Shown here: piece by piece, positions 26,459 through 34,561 of the stretch
Layout: every line of letters starts with the position of its first letter
Numbering within the stretch: position 1 is the stretch's first letter
Assembly (NCBI GenBank): GCA_029067085.1
Contig: JAIEFE010000004.1
Location: 1 to 64,000 of the forward strand
DNA length: 64,000 bases
Direction of reading: 5' to 3'
Origin: Lachnospiraceae bacterium
GTDB lineage: Bacteria > Bacillota > Clostridia > Lachnospirales > Lachnospiraceae
Notes under the pieces: model-generated
Databases searched by the model: none
What the model saw: the letters and a program-made list of their open reading frames with translations, nothing else
What the model was told of the DNA's origin: nothing
Position numbers and translations under genes: made by a program

Positions 26459-27475
26459 TCAACTATAAAGTTTCCAAATCTCTTCCGCCTTCTCCCGTAT
26501 CTCTTGCCGCAGGTTATCCGGACGCAGTACCTTTATCCTGCTCCCCTGACTTAACAGCCACATGAGAATCCCATTGCCGTATACCTCTGCACTGATGATA
26601 CACTCATTCTCTCCCTGCTCAATAATCTGTGCAGTGGGAAGACGATCTAACACCGGCTCCGGATTTGCCCCATAAAACATTAATCGAATCCTCATCAATT
26701 CTCCTGCATACATGAATTGAATCCGCTTACGAAACTCACCCTCTTCAAAACGATCCGCATAGAGTACCCGAAATTTTTCTCCTGTCTCCTTATATGCCTT
26801 AATCCTGTCGATGCGGAAAATTGCAGGATAAGCGTATTTGTGCGTCCACATTCCGTCTTTGTTTTTCTCCACAATAAAAGCATTCAGATAAAAATAGTAT
26901 TCTGAGAAAAGCACCGCCATCGGCTCAATCAGGCGCTTCACCGTTTCTTTCGTATGTTCAGCCTTTTTATAGGTAATCTCAAGTAAATTATGCTCTTGAA
27001 TATCTCTTCCAAACTCCCACAGCTTGTCCTGTACATGGCTTTTATGATGCAGCTCCACATAATGATATTTCTCGTTGGAGAGCAATTCACTGACCAGACG
27101 CATATTTCTTAAAGGTACGCAGCCTTTCACCAACTTGTTTAAGATGCCGTCAATCTCTTTTTTCGTAAAAGCGCGGCTTGCCAGCAGAATCTTACTCACT
27201 GCAAGGATTTCGCTGTTCGACATCACAGAATCTTCTCCGCCCGTCATTACAAAGCCTTTCATTCTGCGATCATACTCTATCGTGCGATTGTCCGATGCCT
27301 TGTTCGTTTTATTTTCATCCAGAAAAGCGCGGATGTCGTCAATGTCACGCTGAATGGACCGTTCGTCCACGCCGAAGTGTTTTGCCTGCTCTGTTTTGTT
27401 GATTATTTTTCCCTCACAAAGACTTGCATAGAGATTAAGGATTCGGTTATTTTTAGAAGTTTTATGTTCTGTCAT
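26459..27475 (-). CDS. WYL-domain transcriptional regulator
   Basis: 338 residues. An N-terminal DeoR-like winged helix (IINKTEQAKHFGVDERSIQRDIDDIRAFL) is followed by a WYL-type domain (LEITYKKAEHTKETVKRLIEPMAVLFSEYYFYLNAFI) and a C-terminal WCX-like region. Proteins of this build (BrxR, CapW, DriD type) often control anti-phage defence genes. Start 27475 has GGGAG upstream; the longer frame lacks one. Palindromes before this gene and before the GTPase operon suggest it controls both. Confidence 0.85.
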   Translation of the reverse strand: MTEHKTSKNNRILNLYASLCEGKIINKTEQAKHFGVDERSIQRDIDDIRAFLDENKTNKASDNRTIEYDRRMKGFVMTGGEDSVMSNSEILAVSKILLASRAFTKKEIDGILNKLVKGCVPLRNMRLVSELLSNEKYHYVELHHKSHVQDKLWEFGRDIQEHNLLEITYKKAEHTKETVKRLIEPMAVLFSEYYFYLNAFIVEKNKDGMWTHKYAYPAIFRIDRIKAYKETGEKFRVLYADRFEEGEFRKRIQFMYAGELMRIRLMFYGANPEPVLDRLPTAQIIEQGENECIISAEVYGNGILMWLLSQGSRIKVLRPDNLRQEIREKAEEIWKLYS

Positions 27476-27659
27476 AAAAAACTCCCTTGCTCCATAATTC
27501 ATTATTTTTTCATCTGCTTAATCAACATATAACACTCACAGCACTGGAAACGACCCATTTACTAAAATAAAAGACTAAAAATTATTCACAACCATTTATT
27601 TACTCACTTTGTAAGGTCCAGCTATACAAACTTCTAAATGACATCTCATGAATGTCTTA

Positions 27660-27691
27660 ATTATACAAAATCCCATTGACACATTATGTCA
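27660..27691 (-). promoter_or_regulatory. WYL-gene promoter with matching operator
   Basis: TGACA-N5-TGTCA (27691-27677, minus strand), 11 bases, TATAAT (27665-27660). The geometry is identical to that at 26385-26416. Confidence 0.65.
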
Positions 27692-27705
27692 TTCTCTAAA
27701 CATTG

Positions 27706-27745
27706 TCCATTTGTAGATATTATCCATTTATGGCTAATATCCATT
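27706..27745. repeat. three TCCATT direct repeats at 17-bp spacing
   Basis: TCCATT starts at 27706, 27723 and 27740, each preceded by an A/T- or G/T-rich base pair. It lies about 50 bases upstream of the small HTH gene and may be its operator. Confidence 0.45.
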
Positions 27746-27792
27746 ATAGGGCAATAATTGTATTATATCAATAAAAAATTAGGAGAACGATA

Positions 27793-28023
27793 TTGATTTC
27801 ATATGATCCATTATGGAAAACCATGAAAGAAAAGGGCATAACGCAATACTCTTTGATAAAAAACTTTCATTTTAGCGCTGGACAACTATCCAGACTAAAG
27901 AATAATTACTACGTTAGCACTCATACAATTGATTTGCTTTGTAATATTTTAAATTGCAACGTTGAGGATATCTTAATGCATATTAACGAGGAGACTAAAT
28001 CCTCACAAAACATATCTCACTAA
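27793..28023 (+). CDS. small XRE-type helix-turn-helix protein, TTG start
   Basis: 76 residues: SYDPLWKTMKEKGITQYSLIKNFHFSAGQLSRLKNN is a Cro/C1-like helix-turn-helix, followed by a recognition helix and LCNILNCNVEDILMHI. The start is TTG 27793, with AGGAG 7 bases upstream. A chromosomal relative of similar size is at 44360-44554. It points away from the WYL gene, towards the mobilization region, and could be an element regulator. Confidence 0.75.
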   Translation: MISYDPLWKTMKEKGITQYSLIKNFHFSAGQLSRLKNNYYVSTHTIDLLCNILNCNVEDILMHINEETKSSQNISH

Positions 28024-28142
28024 TCTGAATTCTAATTTCATTTTTTGGCTTACTTATTTTACAACACACCCTACATAATATTTCCATTGACGCGTCAGAA
28101 CATCTGTTCCATTACATTCCTACAGCTAAGGAGTTGATAGAC

Positions 28143-28339
28143 ATGGAAAGTATCTTGTGCATCAATATCCCAGTACAGATGATCTCCTGTACCGATACCG
28201 ACGGAAAGATCACCCCGATGCGCTTCCGATTCAAGGATAAACCGGAAGCCTCACTACAATACAGATCGGCTGTATTCTGAAAAGTGAACATAAGAGTAGC
28301 CACTTCCACGCCACTTTCACCTACGAACTGAGGTATTAG
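28143..28339 (+). pseudogene. frameshifted small conserved-looking gene
   Basis: An ATG with AGGAG upstream opens a frame beginning MESILCINIPVQMISCTDTD that stops after 45 codons. Shifting frame near 28255 gives a continuation (TIQIGCILKSEHKSSHFHAT) that runs to a stop at 28339. The pattern fits one small gene broken by a single indel. The family is not identified; its proximity to the relaxase suggests element housekeeping. Confidence 0.4.
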
Positions 28340-28424
28340 GCATGAAGAAAAGCTTTGAGCTTCATTACAATTATTCTGCACACGCATGTTCTCTGAGAAG
28401 AATTGTACTCTACATGTAAACTGG

Positions 28425-28454
28425 GGGCATGACTAACCGCCTGTAGACATGCCC
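28425..28454. terminator. hairpin after the relaxase gene
   Basis: GGGCATG (28425-28431) and CATGCCC (28448-28454) form a 7-bp stem with a 16-nt loop downstream of the relaxase stop. The U-tract is poor. Confidence 0.4.
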
Positions 28455-28482
28455 TTGCTAGTATAACTTCCATAATGATACC

Positions 28483-29040
28483 TTAATTCCAAAAAATCTC
28501 TGTTTCAAAAGCATCAGGAATCATGAAACTTCGCATATAGTCATTAAAAATCTGCACTCTTGTATGGTTTTCTCTCATATTTGTATGCCACTTATTTCCC
28601 GTCAGAAAGTTGATTGCATTAACTACAAAATGAATATGTAGACTCTGCGTTCTACTCTGACAATCTCCTTTTGCATGATGTATTGCATATATAACCTGAT
28701 GCCCCATCGCATAGTAATATTTCGCACAGTTCATGGCTATCTGACATACCCGATCATAATCATACCCGAGTTTTGCAAATTCCTCCTCTTTTATTCCCAA
28801 CACTTCGTGAAATATTCTTGATCCACCCCTTGATGCTATTCCATGTGCTGTCTGCAAATGGCAAAACTGTTCAATGGCTAATTCCGGTGTTTGATAAGTA
28901 GCAATCCCCATACCTCCCCATGTTATCAGTTCATTTGCCCTGTCTTCCATCGGCCTCGTTCTGGTTATGTAACGTATTACTTTTTCCACTGCGTCACGGT
29001 TTGTATATCTTCCTCTTCTCATCATCATAAGCATTGCCAT
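28483..29040 (-). CDS. small relaxase/mobilization nuclease
   Basis: 185 residues. SLHIHFVVNAINFLTGNKWHT matches the relaxase metal-binding motif III (HxHxxxN) and the following TGxKWH signature; GSRIFHEVLG and VIYAIHH are consistent with the upstream strands. The N-terminus RRGRYTNRDAVEKVIRYITRTR could hold the nicking tyrosine. Compared with typical 300-500 residue MOB relaxases it is short and lacks a C-terminal helicase/primase part. Relaxases cut one strand at oriT and lead it into the recipient. It overlaps the MobC-like gene by 16 bases. Confidence 0.75.
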   Translation of the reverse strand: MAMLMMMRRGRYTNRDAVEKVIRYITRTRPMEDRANELITWGGMGIATYQTPELAIEQFCHLQTAHGIASRGGSRIFHEVLGIKEEEFAKLGYDYDRVCQIAMNCAKYYYAMGHQVIYAIHHAKGDCQSRTQSLHIHFVVNAINFLTGNKWHTNMRENHTRVQIFNDYMRSFMIPDAFETEIFWN

Positions 29041-29351
29041 AGTTTATTGTCCTCCTCCGCCAATTCCAATATCTTTTCACAAAGCTCTTTAGGGACTGAT
29101 TCATCCTGCAAGAGTTTAAAAATATCATTAAAAATATTCTGACTATTTATTAATATCCCTGCTCGTTTCTTGTCTTTACTACTCCTCCTCTCCATTCCGG
29201 CCAGTGCTGCGTCAGTCAAATATTGGCTTGTCGACTTGCCTTCCTTTTTTGCTTGTTTTTTAATTTTCTCCTTTTCCTCCTTCGTTACTCTTGCGGTGAT
29301 CGATACATCCTTCCAATCTGCCCTTTTTCCCAATTCTCCACCTCCTGTCAT
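29025..29351 (-). CDS. MobC-like ribbon-helix-helix mobilization accessory protein
   Basis: 108 residues. VSITARVTKEEKEKIKKQAK then STSQYLTDAALAGM is a ribbon-helix-helix DNA-binding unit of MobC/relaxosome type. The C-terminal half is helical (LCEKILELAEEDNKLWQCL). Such proteins bind near oriT and help the relaxase nick. It is first in the mobilization operon, overlapping the relaxase start. The perfect palindromes lie immediately upstream. Confidence 0.75.
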   Translation of the reverse strand: MTGGGELGKRADWKDVSITARVTKEEKEKIKKQAKKEGKSTSQYLTDAALAGMERRSSKDKKRAGILINSQNIFNDIFKLLQDESVPKELCEKILELAEEDNKLWQCL

Positions 29352-29421
29352 ATTTCTCCACTGATCATGCTACTACATCGTCATGACAGCAAACTTTTGT
29401 CGTATAGATATCTGTATAAAA

Positions 29422-29461
29422 AAGCAGGAAAATAATCTGAACATTCGCTATTTTCCTGCTT
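29422..29461 (-). terminator. perfect 13-bp stem terminator
   Basis: AAGCAGGAAAATA and TATTTTCCTGCTT pair perfectly around a 14-nt loop. On the minus strand the stem is followed by CTTTTTTATA, so it would stop transcription entering the mobilization operon from upstream. Confidence 0.6.
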
Positions 29462-29509
29462 CACAGCCACAATATATATTTTTTGTATTCTACAGTTGTA
29501 ATAATAATT

Positions 29510-29623
29510 AGAAAATAAACTGCTTTATTTTCTGTTTAAGATCTACTAATTGTAAGATTACTTGACCACTATAGATTATCCCGTAAGGGATAGGTCAGCA
29601 TCCCTTACGGGATAATCTATAGT
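29510..29623. other. oriT candidate: stacked perfect inverted repeats
   Basis: Two palindromes lie upstream of the mobilization operon. One has 10-bp arms and a 4-nt loop (29510-29533). The other has perfect 23-bp arms (29568-29590 and 29601-29623, containing ATCCCGTAAGGGA) and a 10-nt loop. There is no T-run, so it is not a normal terminator. Position beside relaxase and MobC genes suggests an origin of transfer. The rest of 29352-29825 is AT-rich with no gene seen. Confidence 0.4.
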
Positions 29624-29825
29624 AAACATGCAAAATGTATTACATTTTATTTCTGATCTATTCTTAATGCAACAATCTGTTTTTTTTCATCTGTATGTTA
29701 CAAAACAATTTATTTCAAATTATTATCTATCTACTTTTACCTCATTTAGTTAATTTTCTTTATCTTGCCCCTTACTCCCTTACAAATCATATAACATAAA
29801 AATAAAACAGCAGGAGGGAATCAAT

Positions 29826-30005
29826 ATGTTAAATCAATACGAGGAAATAATAACCATAGATGAGCTCTGTGACATCTTAATGATCGGTAAGAATCTTGCT
29901 TACCGTTTATTAACAGAAAATAAAATTAAAGCTTTTCGTATCGGAAAGAAATGGAAAATCCCAAAATCTTCTGTCATACAATTTATTCAGGAAAGTACAA
30001 AATAA
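29826..30005 (+). CDS. excisionase-like helix-turn-helix protein, 59 aa
   Basis: Opens with ATG 29826 after a strong AGGAGG site. TIDELCDILMIGKNLAYRLL then ENKIKAFRIGKKWKIPKSSV is the winged-helix fold of excisionase/MerR-like small proteins. It is related in design to the excisionase at 39649-39822 but far from the integrase. It could regulate mobilization or cargo genes, or act as a second directionality factor. Confidence 0.7.
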   Translation: MLNQYEEIITIDELCDILMIGKNLAYRLLTENKIKAFRIGKKWKIPKSSVIQFIQESTK

Positions 30006-30181
30006 AAATATATGTTTCCAGTAGATTTCCCCGTATATTGGAAATTTTTTTCATTTCTCACTTGTAAAAGACGTAACGATCGGGATTTTTTACCCCCAGC
30101 TTTTTCAAAAATATCAAATAGCCGAGGACAGCAAAGTTCTCAACTTGATAGCACTTCAAGATTATCGCTATAAAGCAAGGA

Positions 30182-30214
30182 AAACCCGGCAAAACAATCT
30201 ATTTCGCCGGGTTT
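30182..30214 (-). terminator. terminator of the CHAT operon
   Basis: AAACCCGGC and GCCGGGTTT pair perfectly around a 15-nt loop; on the minus strand the stem runs into TTTT. It lies 28 bases beyond the stop of the 136-aa gene. Confidence 0.7.
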
Positions 30215-30241
30215 ATAGAATACATACTCATTTTCAATATT

Positions 30242-30652
30242 TCAATTTTTGAAAAGATCAGTAAGTAATTGTGCGATTTTTTCAAGAATACCATCATTGG
30301 AAGCTTTGTGCTCCAGAAGGAACTCCCATTTACCATCTTTTGTTCTATGGATTTTGATGTGTGTACTTAGGAGAAACAACGCAGCAATCAAAACCTCTGC
30401 CTCCAGCAAACCTGGAATAGCAAAAGTTTGGATAACCTGTGCGTTTTCCCGGCAGCGCTTTACCGCAGAGGATAAAGCAGGCTCTTTCTCTGCAAATATA
30501 ATTACATCATCCCAAAAGTCTATGGGCAATGGCGCAGGCAGGTCGATTTGGTCTTGATATTGCAAATAAAAATCTGTAAAAGCGGGATTCTGCTGTGCCA
30601 AGGCAATTATCGTTCTTTTTTTGTCATATGTAGAATATTCAACTGTTTTCAT
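30242..30652 (-). CDS. small partner protein of the CHAT-STAND-TPR genes
   Basis: 136 residues. It overlaps the end of the CHAT-STAND-TPR gene upstream by 14 bases, so the two are probably translationally coupled. The N-terminal half is helical (TIIALAQQNPAFTDFYLQYQ). A hydrophobic helix follows (GLLEAEVLIAALFLLSTHI), then a basic beta stretch (KIHRTKDGKWEFLLEHKAS) and a terminal helix. No known toxin or nuclease motif is seen. It could be an effector, an adaptor or the CHAT protease substrate; all three are inference. Confidence 0.65.
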   Translation of the reverse strand: MKTVEYSTYDKKRTIIALAQQNPAFTDFYLQYQDQIDLPAPLPIDFWDDVIIFAEKEPALSSAVKRCRENAQVIQTFAIPGLLEAEVLIAALFLLSTHIKIHRTKDGKWEFLLEHKASNDGILEKIAQLLTDLFKN

Positions 30653-33600
30653 CGTTCAGTTCACCTTCCATTTCTTCCAGAATTTTTGTCAGTTCCTCGG
30701 GTATACTTGTCTCCCATGCCCGCCTCAATTGGCTGTGCTCTGTACCTACAGTCGCATGCAGCAGACGAGCATAACCACAGATTGCAAACATCACGTTGTA
30801 TGTGTCATTTGTATCAACAAACATTTTAATGGATCTTAAATAGAAATTACCTGCTTGTAAAAAAATCCGCCGCTCCTCGGCCATGGTACCCAGTTGATAG
30901 TAAATACAAGCCGCGTCATGCTTATTGTTTAGCTTCTTAAAAATTGTGAGCGCCTTTTTGTACCAAGCTTCAGCGACCATAAAATCCCGCTGCTCCTCGG
31001 CAATGGTACCCAGTTGATAGTAAGTACTAGCCGCGCTATGCTCATCGTGTTGTTTTTCCTTAATCGCCAGGGCCTTTTTGTACCAAACTTCGGCGCCTTG
31101 AAGATCTCGCTGTTTCTGGGCAATAATGCCCAGTTCATGGTAGACGATGGCTTTGTCATATTCACTATCTTTTTTTTCAAAAATTACCAGCGCCTTTTGA
31201 AGCCAGGCTTCGGCGGTTGCATAATCCCGCTGTTCCTGAGTAATACAGCCTAGGTGATGGTAAGTGATAGCCGCGCTATACTCATTGCCTTGTTTTTCAA
31301 AAATCATCAGCGCCTTTTTGTACCAGTTTTCGGCACCCGCAAAATCCCGCTGTTCCTCAGCGATCATGCCCAATGCATGGTAAATGGAAGCTGCATCATA
31401 CTCATTGCCTTGTTTTTCTTCTATCACCAGCGCCTTCTTGTACCAATTTTCAGCTACTATAAAATCACGCTGTTTCCGAGCAATCATGCCCAGTGCATAA
31501 TAGATGCGAGCCACGTCCTGATCATTGCCTTGTTTTTCAAAAATTACCAGCGCTTTTTGGAGCCAGGCTTCGGCGGCTACAAAATCTCGTTGCTCCTGAG
31601 CAATGATACCCAGTTCATAGTAGGTGAGAGCCGGGCCATAATCATTGTCCTGTTTTTCTTCTATCGTCAACGACTTTTTGAACTGGGCTTCGGCGACCGC
31701 AAAATCTCGTTGCTCCTCAGCAATGATACCCAGTGCATGGTAGATAAGAGCCGCGTCATGCTCATTGCCTTGTTTTTCCTTTATCGTCAACGACTTTTTA
31801 AACCAGTCTTCAGCGACCGCAAAATCACGCTGTTCTAGGGCAATTTTACCCAATTGATAGTAGGCGTTGGACGCAGCTTCTCCATTTTTAGAAAATTCGG
31901 CTTTTTCCGCAAGAGCCAAATACAGTTTTTTTGCTTCTGCAAAGCAGCGCATTTCTTCCGCATGATATGCGAGACTTTGCGTCAAAACTATATAATCTAT
32001 ATCCCTATTCTGGGCTTTGGCTAACTGTCTTGCATAGTAAAAATTCACAATATTAATTTGGTAGGTAGCATTTACTTGATACAGCGGTTTACCGTTCAGA
32101 GCATTAGCAAGACTTCCCATGATATTCACAAAAGCTCTCTGCATGGGCTCCGAGGCAGGCATCTGCCGTAGTAGATATCCCCGCAAAACAGGGTGAAGCT
32201 GGTAGACATTCTGTCCTATATGGGTGCAGAAACCAGCGTTTTCCAGAATATGATAACATGCATTGACCATATCCACTTCCACAGGGCATCCTACTGTATC
32301 TAGCATTGATTTCACACAATCCGCTTTCGCGTGGAACTCGTGCAGGCCGGTCATCCTCAATACGGGAAGATACTTTTCTGTAAGACTGCTGCCGAATACG
32401 GCATAAGCAGCCTGCAACCGTCTCGTGCTCTCATCCCCCTCCATTCCTTCAAAGTTGCTTTCCAAGTCGACTAACAGCTGTTCGGCAGAGGAATTCCGAA
32501 GCCGCAACAGGATGGATCGGATGGCCAGAGGATTGCCGCACAGTTTGTCAAGAATTTTGACGTAAGTCTCATTGCTTCGGTCCAGTGTCAAGCCAAGATC
32601 TCCTACAACAGCATTGCAGTACTCCCATAAATCTTCTCCCGTCAAACCGCCCAAGGGAAGCCGGTAGCAGATTGGTATCGACAGCCAGGCTTCCTCACTT
32701 CTGCTTGTGATTAACACCTTCGTTTTCCCCGTGCGGAGTTCCTTCAGCAAGCGGGCCAGAATCTCCCGATCCTCTGTACTGAGCTGCGGCTGGATCTCCG
32801 TTCCCTCAATACCGGAAGCGGATTCAAAGTTGTCCCACACCAGCAGGCATGGCTTGTCCCGCAGCAGCCTTGTCAAGTTCTTCTGCTTTTCCTCTGCCGG
32901 CCATGCCAGGGCCGAAGTGTCCGCCAGTTGATCCAGCACCCGATTGATGACATACTCAGCGGAATGAATTTCCTGGAAGTTGAACCAGAAAACTTCCCGC
33001 CGCAATCCACCGGACTGACTCAGCCAGTGCAGAAAACCTTTTGCGAGACTGGTCTTGCCGACTCCAGCTTGACCGTGTATCAGGATTGCCGCCTGGGGCT
33101 GACGAATCATGGCTCGCTCTAGCCTCTGTATATCACGCCCTCTGCCGATAAAGCCATAATCACCGTCTACCCTTGCGTCCTCTGGTATGGATAAAGCTTC
33201 TTCGTCTGATCTCTCTGCTGTCCGGATCTTCGGTAAAACCACGCTCTCAGAAGACATCTGCTGGTACAAAACCGGGACTACCCAATCCTGCAAAGGTAGC
33301 TGTCCCACAATGCAGTCCCGTTTGGGCTGCTGCAGCATCTTTCCCCGGCCGGCGCGCACCGCTTCGGATACTACACCGGTGGAAAACAAACGCTCGTAAA
33401 ATGCCGGAATGAACGTTTTCGCGCCGCTTACATAGAGGGAGTAACCCATAGCCACTACACTGCGGACACCAGCCCTGAGCAGTCCTGCTGCCACACTGGC
33501 AAAAGGATCCTGCGCTTGACCGTCGATCATGCCGGACTGACAGGCATTCATCACCATGAATGGGATGTTATATTCCGCCAGCAGCTGAGCAAGCAACCTT

Positions 33601-34403
33601 GTGTCAATCGGGTCAGGTTCACCGTTTTCTGATTCAAAAACAAGACGGCCCTCCGGAGCAGCATACAGGTTCTCGGCAGGCTTGTCCATGACTTCGCCGT
33701 AGCCGCCATGACCGTCAAAATGGACGATATGGTAGTAGCCGGGATGTTCGTAAAGTACCTTCCTCAGTTGGTCAAAGGTTGGCGGGCGCAGGATGTCCAC
33801 AGCGACGGGCAGACTACTTTTCTTGATATACCCCATCAGGCTGTTGGCCAGTACGTTATAACTTACATCGTTTTCCCCATAAGGACGGGGAATAACGTAC
33901 AGTATATGTATAGAGTCCTGGGCCGGAGCAACCTGCAGCGGTGGCGGGTCGCCGATATTGGAGAGCTGTCGATCAATACAACAGCGCAGGGCCAGCCAGC
34001 CATCGTCCCCGCTGTACAGAGTTTCCCAAGGCCATGACAGGATCTCAGGCGAATCGCTTGTGATCTTAATGCGGAACCCGTCAAAATTCTGCCTCTTAGC
34101 GTTCTGGTACCAGTCCTGCGCGTACCCAGTAAACAGCGCATCGAAAATCGAAGCGCCCCATGCCTGCATCGTCTTTTCGACGCATTCTGCCAATTGAGGA
34201 AATACACCATAGGGGATTTGCAGATAGTCCTCCAGATACCAGCGCAACTCAGGAAGAAATTGCTTTGCAGGATGTTCTTCCACAGGAAACTTTGCGGGAT
34301 CTGGTAAGGCCACCGCCGCAGTGTGCTTCATATCCATGCTGCGGATTACCTCGAACATAGCGTTGCCGTTCTGATTACCGATATGATGGATCTGAAGTTC
34401 CAT
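30639..34403 (-). CDS. CHAT protease-STAND NTPase-TPR protein (copy 2)
   Basis: 1254 residues from MELQIHHIGN (AAAGGAGG upstream). Residues ~1-390 are a CHAT caspase-like domain: His232 in HFDGHGG and Cys288 in NACQSG form the expected dyad. After FIGRGRD, a STAND/NB-ARC NTPase follows with Walker A HGQAGVGKTS (444-452), Walker B CLLVWDNFE (Asp524) and sensor LITSRSEEAW, then winged-helix and spacer regions. The C-terminus has nine TPRs of 40 residues. This is a sensor-switch-protease plan: TPRs detect, NTPase oligomerises, CHAT cleaves. Target and trigger are unknown. Paralogue of the next gene. Confidence 0.9.
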   Translation of the reverse strand: MELQIHHIGNQNGNAMFEVIRSMDMKHTAAVALPDPAKFPVEEHPAKQFLPELRWYLEDYLQIPYGVFPQLAECVEKTMQAWGASIFDALFTGYAQDWYQNAKRQNFDGFRIKITSDSPEILSWPWETLYSGDDGWLALRCCIDRQLSNIGDPPPLQVAPAQDSIHILYVIPRPYGENDVSYNVLANSLMGYIKKSSLPVAVDILRPPTFDQLRKVLYEHPGYYHIVHFDGHGGYGEVMDKPAENLYAAPEGRLVFESENGEPDPIDTRLLAQLLAEYNIPFMVMNACQSGMIDGQAQDPFASVAAGLLRAGVRSVVAMGYSLYVSGAKTFIPAFYERLFSTGVVSEAVRAGRGKMLQQPKRDCIVGQLPLQDWVVPVLYQQMSSESVVLPKIRTAERSDEEALSIPEDARVDGDYGFIGRGRDIQRLERAMIRQPQAAILIHGQAGVGKTSLAKGFLHWLSQSGGLRREVFWFNFQEIHSAEYVINRVLDQLADTSALAWPAEEKQKNLTRLLRDKPCLLVWDNFESASGIEGTEIQPQLSTEDREILARLLKELRTGKTKVLITSRSEEAWLSIPICYRLPLGGLTGEDLWEYCNAVVGDLGLTLDRSNETYVKILDKLCGNPLAIRSILLRLRNSSAEQLLVDLESNFEGMEGDESTRRLQAAYAVFGSSLTEKYLPVLRMTGLHEFHAKADCVKSMLDTVGCPVEVDMVNACYHILENAGFCTHIGQNVYQLHPVLRGYLLRQMPASEPMQRAFVNIMGSLANALNGKPLYQVNATYQINIVNFYYARQLAKAQNRDIDYIVLTQSLAYHAEEMRCFAEAKKLYLALAEKAEFSKNGEAASNAYYQLGKIALEQRDFAVAEDWFKKSLTIKEKQGNEHDAALIYHALGIIAEEQRDFAVAEAQFKKSLTIEEKQDNDYGPALTYYELGIIAQEQRDFVAAEAWLQKALVIFEKQGNDQDVARIYYALGMIARKQRDFIVAENWYKKALVIEEKQGNEYDAASIYHALGMIAEEQRDFAGAENWYKKALMIFEKQGNEYSAAITYHHLGCITQEQRDYATAEAWLQKALVIFEKKDSEYDKAIVYHELGIIAQKQRDLQGAEVWYKKALAIKEKQHDEHSAASTYYQLGTIAEEQRDFMVAEAWYKKALTIFKKLNNKHDAACIYYQLGTMAEERRIFLQAGNFYLRSIKMFVDTNDTYNVMFAICGYARLLHATVGTEHSQLRRAWETSIPEELTKILEEMEGELNDENS

Positions 34404-34457
34404 AGGAATGTCCTCCTTTGTAATTAAGATCGATAACGAATACAACTCATAGTCTCA

Positions 34458-34488
34458 ATTATACTATACTCTATTTGATTTAGATAAG
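34458..34488 (-). promoter_or_regulatory. promoter-like region before CHAT copy 2
   Basis: TATAAT (34463-34458, minus strand) with a weak TTATCT upstream. The surrounding ~100 bases closely match the region before copy 1 (38240-38360), so each copy has its own promoter. Confidence 0.45.
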
Positions 34489-34561
34489 CCAACAGAAATA
34501 TCAATTCATTATCAAGAATTCCAGCCGTAGCTTGTCCATCTCTCCCACGCTCTCCATTTCT

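Noticed and set aside
28112-28387. Minus-strand frame covering the broken small gene
   Set aside because: The plus-strand reading with a start, ribosome site and frameshift is more convincing, and the minus frame has no support.
30242-30652. Gasdermin as the CHAT partner
   Set aside because: 136 residues is far below the usual bacterial gasdermin size (about 260), and no gasdermin-like pattern was seen.
33863-34210. Extra frames inside the CHAT-STAND-TPR genes
   Set aside because: Shadow frames of the giant genes, appearing in both copies because the DNA is duplicated; no ribosome sites.
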